A program made the position numbers and the translations under genes. Shown one piece after another: positions 1-6,434 of a stretch of 19,398 nucleotides of DNA; position 1 is the stretch's first letter; each line of letters opens with the position of its first letter. Source of the stretch: JBFXAN01 sp050184225. Its GTDB lineage: Bacteria > Chloroflexota > Dehalococcoidia > CAUJGQ01. Under the pieces are notes generated by a model that saw nothing but the letters and a program-made list of their open reading frames with translations, ran no database searches and was not told the DNA's origin. The stretch is taken from contig JBFXAN010000123.1 in the NCBI GenBank assembly GCA_050184225.1, positions 1 to 19,398 on the forward strand. The letters run 5' to 3'.

Positions 1-112
1 CCCGCGAAACCGTCCGGCGATTCGCCCGATGATCGCACGTTGATACGAAAATCGAATCTCCAGGGACCCCGCGACGGTACTTACTGCACCCTGCATTGAA
101 TCGTACATCCGC

Positions 113-184
113 CCCTGGGAGCGCGGTCATCCTGTCCGCCTTGGAGTCGAACGACTGGCGGTCAGGATGTCCGCGCTCCCAGGG
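113..184. repeat. Dispersed palindromic repeat, copy 1
   Basis: Two 28-base arms (113-140 and 157-184) are reverse complements with only two mismatches, both T opposite T (127/170 and 135/162). An inner 5-bp stem (145-149 with 152-156) continues the hairpin almost to the tip. The outer 13 bases, CCTGGGAGCGCGG, are the same as in the second copy at 15241-15314, while the inner part differs. This is the look of a dispersed REP-like palindrome. It lies just downstream of the stop of the minus-strand gene at 216-647, so it could also stop transcription or protect that mRNA 3' end, but there is no T run after it. Confidence 0.85.
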
Positions 185-215
185 TGTCGCAATCCGTCGG
201 GCCGCCTGGCTTACC

Positions 216-647
216 CTAGCGACGGTTGGTATTCCCACGGTTGCGCGCCGGTTCGCGAGATCGACCTTCGCCCCAGTTGTTGAGCAGCGAGCGGGCAAGT
301 GCGCTTCCCGCCGCCCCCGCCCGCCGCTCCTCCGGCAGATCTTCGTCGATCGCCGGCGCGCTCGAAGCGATCACCGCGTCTGATTGCGAGCCGGTCGATG
401 CCTCGGTCGCCGCGACGACGACATCGCCGGGATTGGGGATCGGGAAGCCCGCGAGGAACCCGGAAACATCTGGTTGGCCGCTGGCGGCCGCGGCCGCCAG
501 AGTGAGGTGCAACAACGCCTGTTGTTTCACGGGTAGGTTCTGAGCAAGGCCGGCCATCGCCTGCACAAATGTCTCCACGTCCCCGCTGCTGATCGCTTCA
601 GCCTTGACACGCACCGGCATCGTTCCAGGGTTGGTATTGGTTGGCAT
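216..647 (-). CDS. Hypothetical protein, 143 residues, Ala-rich
   Basis: Not recognised. The open frame extends upstream to 1115, but I start it at the ATG at 647. A purine-rich site (gaggctgaggga) sits about 4 to 8 bases before that ATG, and the upstream stretch is Arg/His/Asp-rich, as a non-coding frame would be. The protein has a polar start, a likely helical Ala/Leu-rich stretch at about residues 17-52, a Gly/Pro segment at about 60-75, and a basic low-complexity tail (GNTNRR). I see no signal peptide, membrane segment or cysteine. It is divergent from the small membrane ORF at 765, with about 117 bases between them. It could be a lineage-specific protein or an over-predicted frame. Confidence 0.45.
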   Translation of the reverse strand: MPTNTNPGTMPVRVKAEAISSGDVETFVQAMAGLAQNLPVKQQALLHLTLAAAAASGQPDVSGFLAGFPIPNPGDVVVAATEASTGSQSDAVIASSAPAIDEDLPEERRAGAAGSALARSLLNNWGEGRSREPARNRGNTNRR

Positions 648-764
648 GGATTCCCTCAGCCTCCGACTCCAGCGATCATCACACGGTGACGGAACCGGGC
701 CATCGGCCGATGGAGGTATCATGTCGGGCGTCACCCGCGGCCCGCTCCTCATCATCCTGGTATC

Positions 765-1094
765 ATGGCTACGATGGGAAGCAAGACCATTGCCGTCACA
801 TCGCGCTGGACTCTGACCGCCCTCGCGCTCATCACCGTGCTGGCGTTGGTCTTTGGTCTGCAACCCCGCGTTCTCGCGCAAGAGGTTGGTGTCGCGCCGA
901 TCGAGTCGGGCCGCTGCTTCCTGTGCGATGGAAGCGTGTCCGCCGCTGCGATGGCTGCTCCTGCCGAGAGCGTTCTGCCGGCGGCGCTCGTCACCATGCT
1001 GTTCGCCGCGCTCCTGCTCCCAACCCTCGTCGCCGCTACTGGGCTTCACGGCCGAGCGACAGTTGCTCCACCCCTTCCCCCTCCTCGCGGCTGA
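765..1094 (+). CDS. Putative small membrane protein with CxxC motif
   Basis: A 109-residue ORF not assignable to a family. Residues 13-38 form a hydrophobic segment ending in LAQ, which reads as a signal peptide or membrane anchor. A CFLC pair is at residues 51-54. A second hydrophobic helix spans about 70-92, followed by a Pro-rich tail. A CxxC on the outer side of the membrane would fit the disulfide-forming genes that follow 48 bases downstream, but this link is inference. No good Shine-Dalgarno is seen before ATG 765 or the alternative ATG 774, and the opposite strand is also open here, so it may not be expressed. Confidence 0.42.
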   Translation: MATMGSKTIAVTSRWTLTALALITVLALVFGLQPRVLAQEVGVAPIESGRCFLCDGSVSAAAMAAPAESVLPAALVTMLFAALLLPTLVAATGLHGRATVAPPLPPPRG

Positions 1095-1127
1095 TGTCGT
1101 CCCCCTGACCGGCACGATTTCAGGTAC

Positions 1128-1133
1128 GAGGAG
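1128..1133 (+). promoter_or_regulatory. Ribosome binding site of the DsbA-like gene
   Basis: GAGGAG lies 9 bases before the ATG at 1143. It supports that start and separate translation of the DsbA-like gene from the preceding small ORF. Confidence 0.7.
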
Positions 1134-1142
1134 TTCTTTCCT

Positions 1143-1886
1143 ATGTCCTCCAAGCGTCGCACGGGCACGTCGTTGCCCCGTCGCCGCTCGTCGCGGGCGT
1201 CATCCCCGCCAACGAGCGCGCAGCATCGTGGCATCAGCCGCCGTCAGTTGTTCTCCGTCGCGGGCATCGCCGTCCTCGGCACCGCCGGCGTGATCGCCGC
1301 CGGCAACCTCCTCCGCGAGGATGACGGCTCTGTCCCGGTTTCCAGGAGCGCCGACATCCCAACCACCGAGCGCGTCAAGGGCATCGCCGCCGCGCCCGTC
1401 ACGATCGTCGAGTACGCCGACCTGCAATGTCCCGTCTGCGCTCGGTTCAGCCGAACGATCGAACCCCAGATCGAGACAGCATTCATCGCACCCGGCGTCG
1501 CCAAACTTGAGTTTCGACATTTCGCCTTCCTCGGCAAGGAGTCGCTGCGCGCGGCCGCAGCCTGTGAGTGCGCTGCCGAGCAGGGCGCGTTTTTCACCTA
1601 TCGCGACGCGCTCTATGCGGCCCAGAGCGGTGAGAACCGCGGCGCCTTCAACGACGACGCCCTCCGTCGCATCGCCTCCGAGATCGGGCTGGATACGCGG
1701 GCCTTCGATGATGCCCTGGCGTCGGGCCGGCACGCGGGCACGGTCACGCGCCAAACAGCCGAAGGCCAGGCGATGGGGGTCAAGGCCACACCGACCTTCA
1801 TCATCAACGGCACGAAGCTGGAGGGGCTTGCCTCATTCGATACCTATCGGCGAGTGATCGAACAGGCCGCGGGGAGCGCGTCATGA
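1143..1886 (+). CDS. DsbA-family thiol:disulfide oxidoreductase
   Basis: A 247-residue thioredoxin-fold protein predicted to form disulfides in exported proteins. A basic N-terminus carries a twin-arginine-like motif, SRRQLF (residues 32-37), followed by a hydrophobic stretch (about 38-56), so it may be a Tat signal or a membrane anchor. The redox centre is CPVC at 96-99 in the context EYADLQCPVC. The cis-proline loop is ATPTFIING, with Pro217. An extra cysteine pair, CEC, is at 141-143. Length and layout fit the Thioredoxin_4/BdbD-like DsbA group. The stop overlaps the start of the VKOR-like gene by 4 bases, indicating translational coupling with its likely reoxidising partner. Family assignment is firm; the client proteins are unknown. 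Confidence 0.92.
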   Translation: MSSKRRTGTSLPRRRSSRASSPPTSAQHRGISRRQLFSVAGIAVLGTAGVIAAGNLLREDDGSVPVSRSADIPTTERVKGIAAAPVTIVEYADLQCPVCARFSRTIEPQIETAFIAPGVAKLEFRHFAFLGKESLRAAAACECAAEQGAFFTYRDALYAAQSGENRGAFNDDALRRIASEIGLDTRAFDDALASGRHAGTVTRQTAEGQAMGVKATPTFIINGTKLEGLASFDTYRRVIEQAAGSAS

Positions 1887-2353
1887 GGCGGCCGGCACGC
1901 GGCACTACGCTTCCCTTCGTAATCGGCGGACTCGCCGCGGCCGGCGCCGCGATCAGCGGCTACCTCACCTATGTTCATGCTGCCGGCCAACCGGTGATCT
2001 GCGGCGGTCAAGGAAGCTGCGCGGCCGTCCAATCGAGCGAGTACGCGTCAGTCGGCGGCGTTCCTGTCGCCCTGGCCGGGTTCGGTCTCTACCTCACGGT
2101 CGCGGCACTCGCGTTCGGGGTCCCCGGGCGGCCGATCGTCCTGCTTGCCGTGTTCGGGCTGTCACTTGGCGGTGCCCTCTATAGCGCCTACCTCACCTGG
2201 GTGGAGGTCGCCGTCCTGGGTGCGATCTGTTACTGGTGCGTCGCCTCCGCGATCGTCGTTGGCCTGCTTGCGATCGTATCCGGTGCGGCGGTGTTCCGCG
2301 CCTCCGATCCACTGCCGCTGTCCAGGCGTCTCGATCAGAGGACGCCTGGTTGA
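1883..2353 (+). CDS. VKOR-family quinone-linked disulfide oxidase
   Basis: A 156-residue integral membrane protein of the vitamin K epoxide reductase family, which passes electrons from DsbA-like proteins to membrane quinone. Visible hallmarks are the loop cysteines C40 and C46, the following Ser-rich VQSSEYA (49-55), a Gly-Val-Pro segment, and the active-site pair CYWC at 116-119 in the last part of the bundle. Four hydrophobic segments are seen (about 11-32, 61-80, 85-104, 112-135). It begins inside the stop of the DsbA-like gene (ATGA), so the two form one operon replacing a DsbA/DsbB system. This is a single-domain bacterial VKOR without a fused thioredoxin. Confidence 0.93.
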   Translation: MRRPARGTTLPFVIGGLAAAGAAISGYLTYVHAAGQPVICGGQGSCAAVQSSEYASVGGVPVALAGFGLYLTVAALAFGVPGRPIVLLAVFGLSLGGALYSAYLTWVEVAVLGAICYWCVASAIVVGLLAIVSGAAVFRASDPLPLSRRLDQRTPG

Positions 2354-2356
2354 GCG

Positions 2357-2394
2357 CGATCGGGGCGGCCGTCGCTCACCGGCCGCCCCGATCG
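2357..2394 (+). terminator. Strong GC hairpin ending the dsbA-VKOR operon
   Basis: A perfect 15-bp stem (2357-2371 with 2380-2394) with an 8-base loop begins 3 bases after the VKOR stop. The T run (gctttttg, about 2404-2409) starts roughly 9 bases after the stem, so it is not textbook rho-independent, but the position supports a transcript end or mRNA 3' stabiliser. Confidence 0.6.
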
Positions 2395-2481
2395 TTCGCG
2401 GTGCTTTTTGCCCGTGGCAGACGGTGAGCTGTCGATTCGATACGCTGAGGGGAGAACCAGACCGTTCAGGTAGGGTAACGC

Positions 2482-3027
2482 ATGACACCCCGTCGGTTGA
2501 CGGCAGTCACATTCGCGCTGGTCGTGGCGGCGACGGTCATCGCCGCATCGCCGGACGAGGTCGCGGCGCACGGCGGCGCGCGCGTTCTGCGCACCGAATC
2601 CGGCCCCTATCATGTCGAAGCCTCGGTCACACGGGAAGGTTCCCTGATCGACGAGTCGATCCGCCTGACGAACGCGACGACGCATCAGTTAGTGCTCGGC
2701 GCGGCGGTCGCCCTCACCCTGGAAGGCGCATCGGGGGAGCGGATCGGTCCGATACTCGCCCGCCCGGTCGGCGAGGTCTACGAAGTTCGCTATCAACCAC
2801 GGGACGGGGACGGCTGGAATGTTTTGATCGAGATCCAGGGACCGGATGGCGGTGCCACCGTACGGCATCCCTATCGGGCACCGTCTGATTCCGGCTGGAG
2901 CGGCCGCCCCGGCCTGCTGCTCAACCTGCTGTTGATCGTCCTGCTCGTCGCCGCCGTCGTCATTGTTCCGCGGCTTGGCCGCGGCCGCCGCCATGCGCCC
3001 GCTGATTCGACCGCGGCCCGCGAATGA
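2482..3027 (+). CDS. Secreted, membrane-anchored hypothetical protein
   Basis: A 181-residue protein of unknown function. Residues 1-29 are a signal peptide with likely cleavage near VAA/HGG, so the mature chain would start with His-Gly-Gly. Residues 35-130 look like a beta-rich, immunoglobulin-like domain (GPYHVEASVTREG, RLTNATTHQLVLGAAVALTLEG). A membrane helix at about 143-163 precedes a basic cytoplasmic tail. The mature His start and the GPY pattern recall surface proteins with FixH-like or CopC-like beta domains, some metal-related, but no metal-binding set is clear. It follows the terminator after VKOR, so it is probably transcribed separately. A weak site, taggg, precedes the ATG. Confidence 0.75.
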   Translation: MTPRRLTAVTFALVVAATVIAASPDEVAAHGGARVLRTESGPYHVEASVTREGSLIDESIRLTNATTHQLVLGAAVALTLEGASGERIGPILARPVGEVYEVRYQPRDGDGWNVLIEIQGPDGGATVRHPYRAPSDSGWSGRPGLLLNLLLIVLLVAAVVIVPRLGRGRRHAPADSTAARE

Positions 3028-3099
3028 GGCAGACTGCTTTACACTCCGCGCGGCGCCCCCATACGATCGAGCTTGCAGGGAATCGGGAGTGTCGCCGCT

Positions 3100-4257
3100 A
3101 TGGACATGGAACTCAATGACGCGCAGCGGTTGGTGCGCGAGACGACGCGGCAATTTGCCGCCACCGAGATCGCGCCGCATGTACTCGCCCGCGAGCACGA
3201 CGAGTCCTTCTCCGTCGATGCCCTCCGTCGGATGGCGGCGGTCGGTCTGCTCGGCGGTCCCATCCCCGAGGAATACGGCGGCGGCGGCGTCGACCACCTC
3301 GCCTACGGCCTGATCTGCGAGGAGATCGGCAAGGCCAGCCCGTCGGTCTTCACCGGCGCGCTCACCGTCCAGATCTCCCTCGTCTCCCAGACGATCCTGC
3401 GCTGGGGCAGTGAGGAGCAGAAGCGCGACCTGCTGCCCCGGCTCTGCCACGGCGACCTGATCGGCGCCTACGCGCTCACCGAGCCGAACGCCGGCTCGGA
3501 CCCGGCGTCGATGGAAACGAGCGCCCGCCGCGACGGCGACGATTGGCTGCTCTCCGGCCAGAAGATGTGGATCTCCAACGGCGCCGTCGCCGACCGGATC
3601 ATCCTCTTCGCCCAGTCCGATCCGGCCAAAGGCCATCGCGGGATTGGCGCCTTTCTCGTCCATGGCGACGCCCCCGGCCTCAGCCGGACGACGATCGCGG
3701 GCAAGATGGGCCTCGGCGCCTCGAACACGGCGCAGCTCTTTCTCGACGAGGTGCGTGTGCCGGCGCGCGACGTGCTCGGCGCGGTCGGCGACGGCTTCAA
3801 GATCGCGATGAGCGCGCTCGATAACGGCCGCTTCAGCACGGCCGCCTGCGCCGTCGGCATCGCCCAGGGCTGCCTCGACGCCTGCATCGCCTACGCCACC
3901 CAGCGCCGCCAGTTCGGGAAGCCGATCGGCCAGCATCAACTCGTCCAGGAGATCGTTGCCGACATGGCGGTCGAGACTGAGGCCGCCCGCCTGCTCGTCT
4001 GGCAGGTGGCCGCCCGCAAGGACCGGGGTGAGAGCGCGAGCCGCGAGGTGTCGATGGCGAAGTACTACGCCTCCGAAGCGGCCGTCCGCGCCGCGCGGAA
4101 CGCGATCCAGCTACACGGCGGAATGGGGTATGTGCGGGAGTATCCGGTCGAGCGCTACCTGCGCGACGCGATCGCCCTCACCCTCTACGAGGGCACCACC
4201 CAGGTGCAGAAGCTGATCATCGGCCGCGACACCCTCGGCTTGGCCGCCTTTACCTGA
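3100..4257 (+). CDS. Acyl-CoA dehydrogenase
   Basis: A 385-residue flavoprotein, full length for the family, that would catalyse alpha,beta-dehydrogenation of an acyl-CoA in fatty-acid or branched-chain amino-acid degradation. Signatures: YALTEPNAGSD (124-134) and MWISNG (156-161), which shape the flavin/substrate site; QRRQFGKPIGQHQ (268-280); QLHGGMGY (337-344); and YEGTTQ with the likely catalytic base Glu364. The open frame can begin at TTG 3073, but ATG 3100 (MDMELND) matches the usual family start and has GGGAG about 11 bases upstream. Substrate chain length cannot be told from sequence; the layout is most like short-chain or butyryl-CoA dehydrogenases. A Uma2-type gene follows 11 bases later. 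Confidence 0.95.
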   Translation: MDMELNDAQRLVRETTRQFAATEIAPHVLAREHDESFSVDALRRMAAVGLLGGPIPEEYGGGGVDHLAYGLICEEIGKASPSVFTGALTVQISLVSQTILRWGSEEQKRDLLPRLCHGDLIGAYALTEPNAGSDPASMETSARRDGDDWLLSGQKMWISNGAVADRIILFAQSDPAKGHRGIGAFLVHGDAPGLSRTTIAGKMGLGASNTAQLFLDEVRVPARDVLGAVGDGFKIAMSALDNGRFSTAACAVGIAQGCLDACIAYATQRRQFGKPIGQHQLVQEIVADMAVETEAARLLVWQVAARKDRGESASREVSMAKYYASEAAVRAARNAIQLHGGMGYVREYPVERYLRDAIALTLYEGTTQVQKLIIGRDTLGLAAFT

Positions 4258-4268
4258 GAGGAATCCTG

Positions 4269-4832
4269 ATGGCCACGACGACGAAGCTGACACTCGACGA
4301 GTTCCTGGCACGGCCGGAAACTAAGCCGTACAGCGAATACGCCTGCGGAGACGTGTACCAGAAGCCGATGCCCGATGCAGATCACAGCAGCGCTCAAGAG
4401 ATACTCTGGCTCCTCCTTCGACAATTTCTTGCCGGCTCATCGATCGGCCACGTCCACATCGAATGGCGATGCGTCTTTGGACCGCCCGGGATTGAGCGTG
4501 CCTTCGTACCGGATATCGCCTTCGCCAGTCATGAGCGCCTCGCGGTGCGCGGACGAAACCAGCGGAAATTCGTCTGGACCGCTCCGGATCTCGCCGTCGA
4601 GGTACTCTCGCCGGACCAACCCGCCGGCGAATTTGCTGACAAGCTTCAGTTCTACCTGCTCCATGGCGTCCGGCTGGTATGGGTGATCGATCCGGTTGAG
4701 CGGACGATTCGCTTCTATCGACCCGGCGAAGACGCTCGACTCTTGCACATGGGCGATACGCTGGACGGCAGCGATGTGCTACCTAGGTTCTCAGTCTCGG
4801 TAGACGACATCTTTGCCGAGATCGAGGACTGA
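4269..4832 (+). CDS. Uma2-family (DUF820) putative endonuclease
   Basis: A 187-residue protein of the Uma2/DUF820 family, which has a PD-(D/E)xK nuclease-like fold and no settled role. Recognisable blocks are FVPDIAF (Asp82), PDLAVEVLSPDQ (107-117, Glu111), DKLQFYLLHGV (Lys125) and LVWVIDP (137-142). The Asp, Glu and Lys of the core are kept, so it may be active. A good ribosome site (agagg) ends 7 bases before the ATG and overlaps the end of the acyl-CoA dehydrogenase gene, so the two are probably co-transcribed. The metabolic neighbour gives no functional hint. Such genes are typically multi-copy in cyanobacteria and Chloroflexota. Confidence 0.9.
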   Translation: MATTTKLTLDEFLARPETKPYSEYACGDVYQKPMPDADHSSAQEILWLLLRQFLAGSSIGHVHIEWRCVFGPPGIERAFVPDIAFASHERLAVRGRNQRKFVWTAPDLAVEVLSPDQPAGEFADKLQFYLLHGVRLVWVIDPVERTIRFYRPGEDARLLHMGDTLDGSDVLPRFSVSVDDIFAEIED

Positions 4833-4865
4833 CGCGAAAGTCACAGACGAGGAAAGCACAACGCC

Positions 4866-5927
4866 ATGAAGAAAGCACAGATCGTCGGCGCGACCGGCTA
4901 CGGCGGCCTCGGCATGACCGAGTTGTTGTTGCGCCATCCTCAGATTGAGATCACCTCTCTGCTCGCCACGCAGGACGTGGGCAAACCGATCAGCGATGTC
5001 TATCCCCACTTGCGCGGGTTCTGCGACATGACCGTCGAGGCCGCTGGGGAGGAAAGCGTTGGACGTGACGCCGATATCGTCGTCTTCGCCACGCCGGATG
5101 GGGTCGGCCAATCCTACGCGCGCGCGCTCCTCGATCGCGGCCTCAGCGTGATCGACTACTCCGGCGACTTCCGTTTCGGCAGCACCGAGCAGTACGCCGA
5201 ATACTCCAGCCGGCACCCGTCGGTTGGCGGAAAACCGCACGTCGCGCCGGACCTGCTCGAACAGAGCGTCTATGGCGTCCCGGAGTTGAACCGCGAGCGG
5301 CTGCGCGGCGCGCGTCTCGTCGGCAATCCCGGCTGCTTTGCTGTCTCGATGGTGCTCGGCCTCGCGCCGGCTGCCGCCCAGGGTCTGATCGAACCGGACG
5401 GCATCGTCGTCGATGGCAAGACGGGTATCTCCGGCGCCGGCAAGAAACCCGGCCCCGGCTACCACTTCCCCTCCGCCAACGAGAACGTCACGCCGTACCG
5501 TATCGGCAACCACCAGCACCGGATCGAGACGGAGATGACGATCGGCGCCCTGATGGAATCGCCGATCGACCTCTCCTTCGTCCCCCACCTCGTTCCCGTC
5601 ACGCGCGGAATCCTCTGCACCATCTATGCCCGTCTGCGGGAACCGCTCGCTGCCGGCGAGGTTCAGGCGGCCTACGAGCGCTTCTACGCGGAGGAGCCGT
5701 TCGTGCGCGTCTTGCCGCCGGGCGCCTCACCCGGACTCGGCTCGGTTCGGGGCAGCAACCTCTGCGACATCTCGATCACGACCTATCCGGAGCAGCGCCG
5801 TGTGATCATCGCGTCGTCGATCGACAACCTGCTCAAAGGCCAGGCCGGTGTTGCCCTCCAGAACATGAACCTGATGCTCGGCTTCCCCGAGACCACCGGC
5901 TTGGAGCGGGTGCCGATCTACCCGTAA
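4866..5927 (+). CDS. argC: N-acetyl-gamma-glutamyl-phosphate reductase
   Basis: A 353-residue NADPH-dependent enzyme for the third step of arginine synthesis, reducing N-acetylglutamyl phosphate to the semialdehyde. The N-terminal nucleotide motif is GATGYGG (8-14). The catalytic cysteine is Cys157 in GNPGCFA, with the conserved IGNHQHRIE block holding the likely catalytic His (216-218). PHLVPVTRGI (240-249) and the C-terminal NLLKGQAG...QNMN block are typical. Length is normal. Arginine genes such as argJ, argB or argD do not flank it. An alternative is the LysY branch of lysine synthesis, but no LysW or LysX gene is nearby. A GAGGA site lies about 12 bases before the ATG, rather far. Confidence 0.92.
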   Translation: MKKAQIVGATGYGGLGMTELLLRHPQIEITSLLATQDVGKPISDVYPHLRGFCDMTVEAAGEESVGRDADIVVFATPDGVGQSYARALLDRGLSVIDYSGDFRFGSTEQYAEYSSRHPSVGGKPHVAPDLLEQSVYGVPELNRERLRGARLVGNPGCFAVSMVLGLAPAAAQGLIEPDGIVVDGKTGISGAGKKPGPGYHFPSANENVTPYRIGNHQHRIETEMTIGALMESPIDLSFVPHLVPVTRGILCTIYARLREPLAAGEVQAAYERFYAEEPFVRVLPPGASPGLGSVRGSNLCDISITTYPEQRRVIIASSIDNLLKGQAGVALQNMNLMLGFPETTGLERVPIYP

Positions 5928-5935
5928 CCACTATG

Positions 5936-5957
5936 GCCCCTCGTTGAGGGGCATTTT
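5936..5957 (+). terminator. Rho-independent terminator after argC
   Basis: A 7-bp stem (5936-5942 with 5946-5952, loop gtt) is followed at once by ATTTT. It starts 8 bases after the argC stop. Confidence 0.65.
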
Positions 5958-6048
5958 GAGGTGGTGCTGGTACTCTCCGACACACGAGGGAGCATCCACA
6001 GCAACAGCTTGAGGATGTCGCCCGACCCGCCACCGGAGGGGATGAGGT

Positions 6049-6234
6049 ATGCAGTCATTCGCCACGTCTCTGGAACTGCGACAGCGGCTTGCCGAGTATC
6101 TGCTCCGCGCATGCAACGCCCTCATCGATGAGGGCCTCAGCGACGCCGATGCGCTCGCCATCACGCGCAACGTCGTTACCTCGGTCGTGGCAGAGGTCGA
6201 TACCGTGAGCCGATCGCCCATGCTGCCGCTCTGA
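6049..6234 (+). CDS. Small protein of unknown function, 61 residues
   Basis: Not recognised. The ATG is preceded by a strong Shine-Dalgarno sequence (ggagggg, 7 bases away), and the gene ends 38 bases before a clear terminator. The upstream side is closed by the argC terminator, so it looks like a one-gene transcript. The protein is mostly alpha-helical in appearance (LRQRLAEYLLRACNALIDEG, then DADALAITRNVVTSVVAEVD), mildly acidic, with one Cys and no signal or membrane segment. It may be a small soluble helical protein that forms oligomers or binds a partner. No family or role can be given. Confidence 0.65.
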   Translation: MQSFATSLELRQRLAEYLLRACNALIDEGLSDADALAITRNVVTSVVAEVDTVSRSPMLPL

Positions 6235-6272
6235 CCACGGACTCTGCCACTCGGAACTCGAGAGAGGACGAC

Positions 6273-6316
6273 CGGGAAATGCGGTGCCCATACCGCATTT
6301 CCCGTTTCTTCTTTTT
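6273..6316 (+). terminator. Rho-independent terminator
   Basis: A perfect 13-bp stem (6273-6285 with 6292-6304) with a 6-base loop is followed by a T-rich tail (tttcttcttttt). It ends the 61-residue gene and insulates the riboswitch-controlled symporter gene downstream. Confidence 0.88.
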
Positions 6317-6344
6317 CGCCGGCAGACGTTGTATGCTGCCTCTG

Positions 6345-6434
6345 CACGCCGGGGGAGCTCACACGAGCTGAGAGTGCGCGCCAGCGCAGACCCCACGAAC
6401 CTGATCCGGCTAGTACCGGCGGAGGGAGCGCGGC
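6345..6434 (+). promoter_or_regulatory. TPP riboswitch (THI element)
   Basis: The conserved thiamine pyrophosphate aptamer pieces occur in order: GGGGAGCTC (6352-6360), GCTGAGAG (6367-6374), a variable hairpin (tgcgc 6375-6379 with gcgca 6384-6388), GACCCC (6389-6394), GAACCTGATCCGG (6397-6409), the CCGG/CCGG hairpin with loop ctagta (6406-6419), and GCGGAGGGAG (6419-6428). A short closing stem can form between GCCG 6348-6351 and CGGC 6431-6434, ending right at the ATG at 6435. The final conserved strand contains the Shine-Dalgarno sequence GGAGGG (6421-6426), so ligand binding should block ribosome access directly. I see no separate expression platform or terminator between aptamer and gene. 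Confidence 0.95.

Noticed and set aside
648..1115. Upstream extension of the minus-strand gene at 216-647 to a 299-residue protein
   Set aside because: The added part is low-complexity Arg/His/Asp/Gly-rich text, typical of a shadow frame, and a good ribosome site marks the ATG at 647.
2689..3939. 416-residue minus-strand ORF opposite the acyl-CoA dehydrogenase
   Set aside because: Its frame mirrors the high-GC codon pattern of a firmly identified gene, and its sequence is Ala/Asp/Gly/Arg-rich with no family motif.
4791..5588. 265-residue minus-strand ORF opposite argC
   Set aside because: Shadow of argC; no motif and the overlapped gene is certain.
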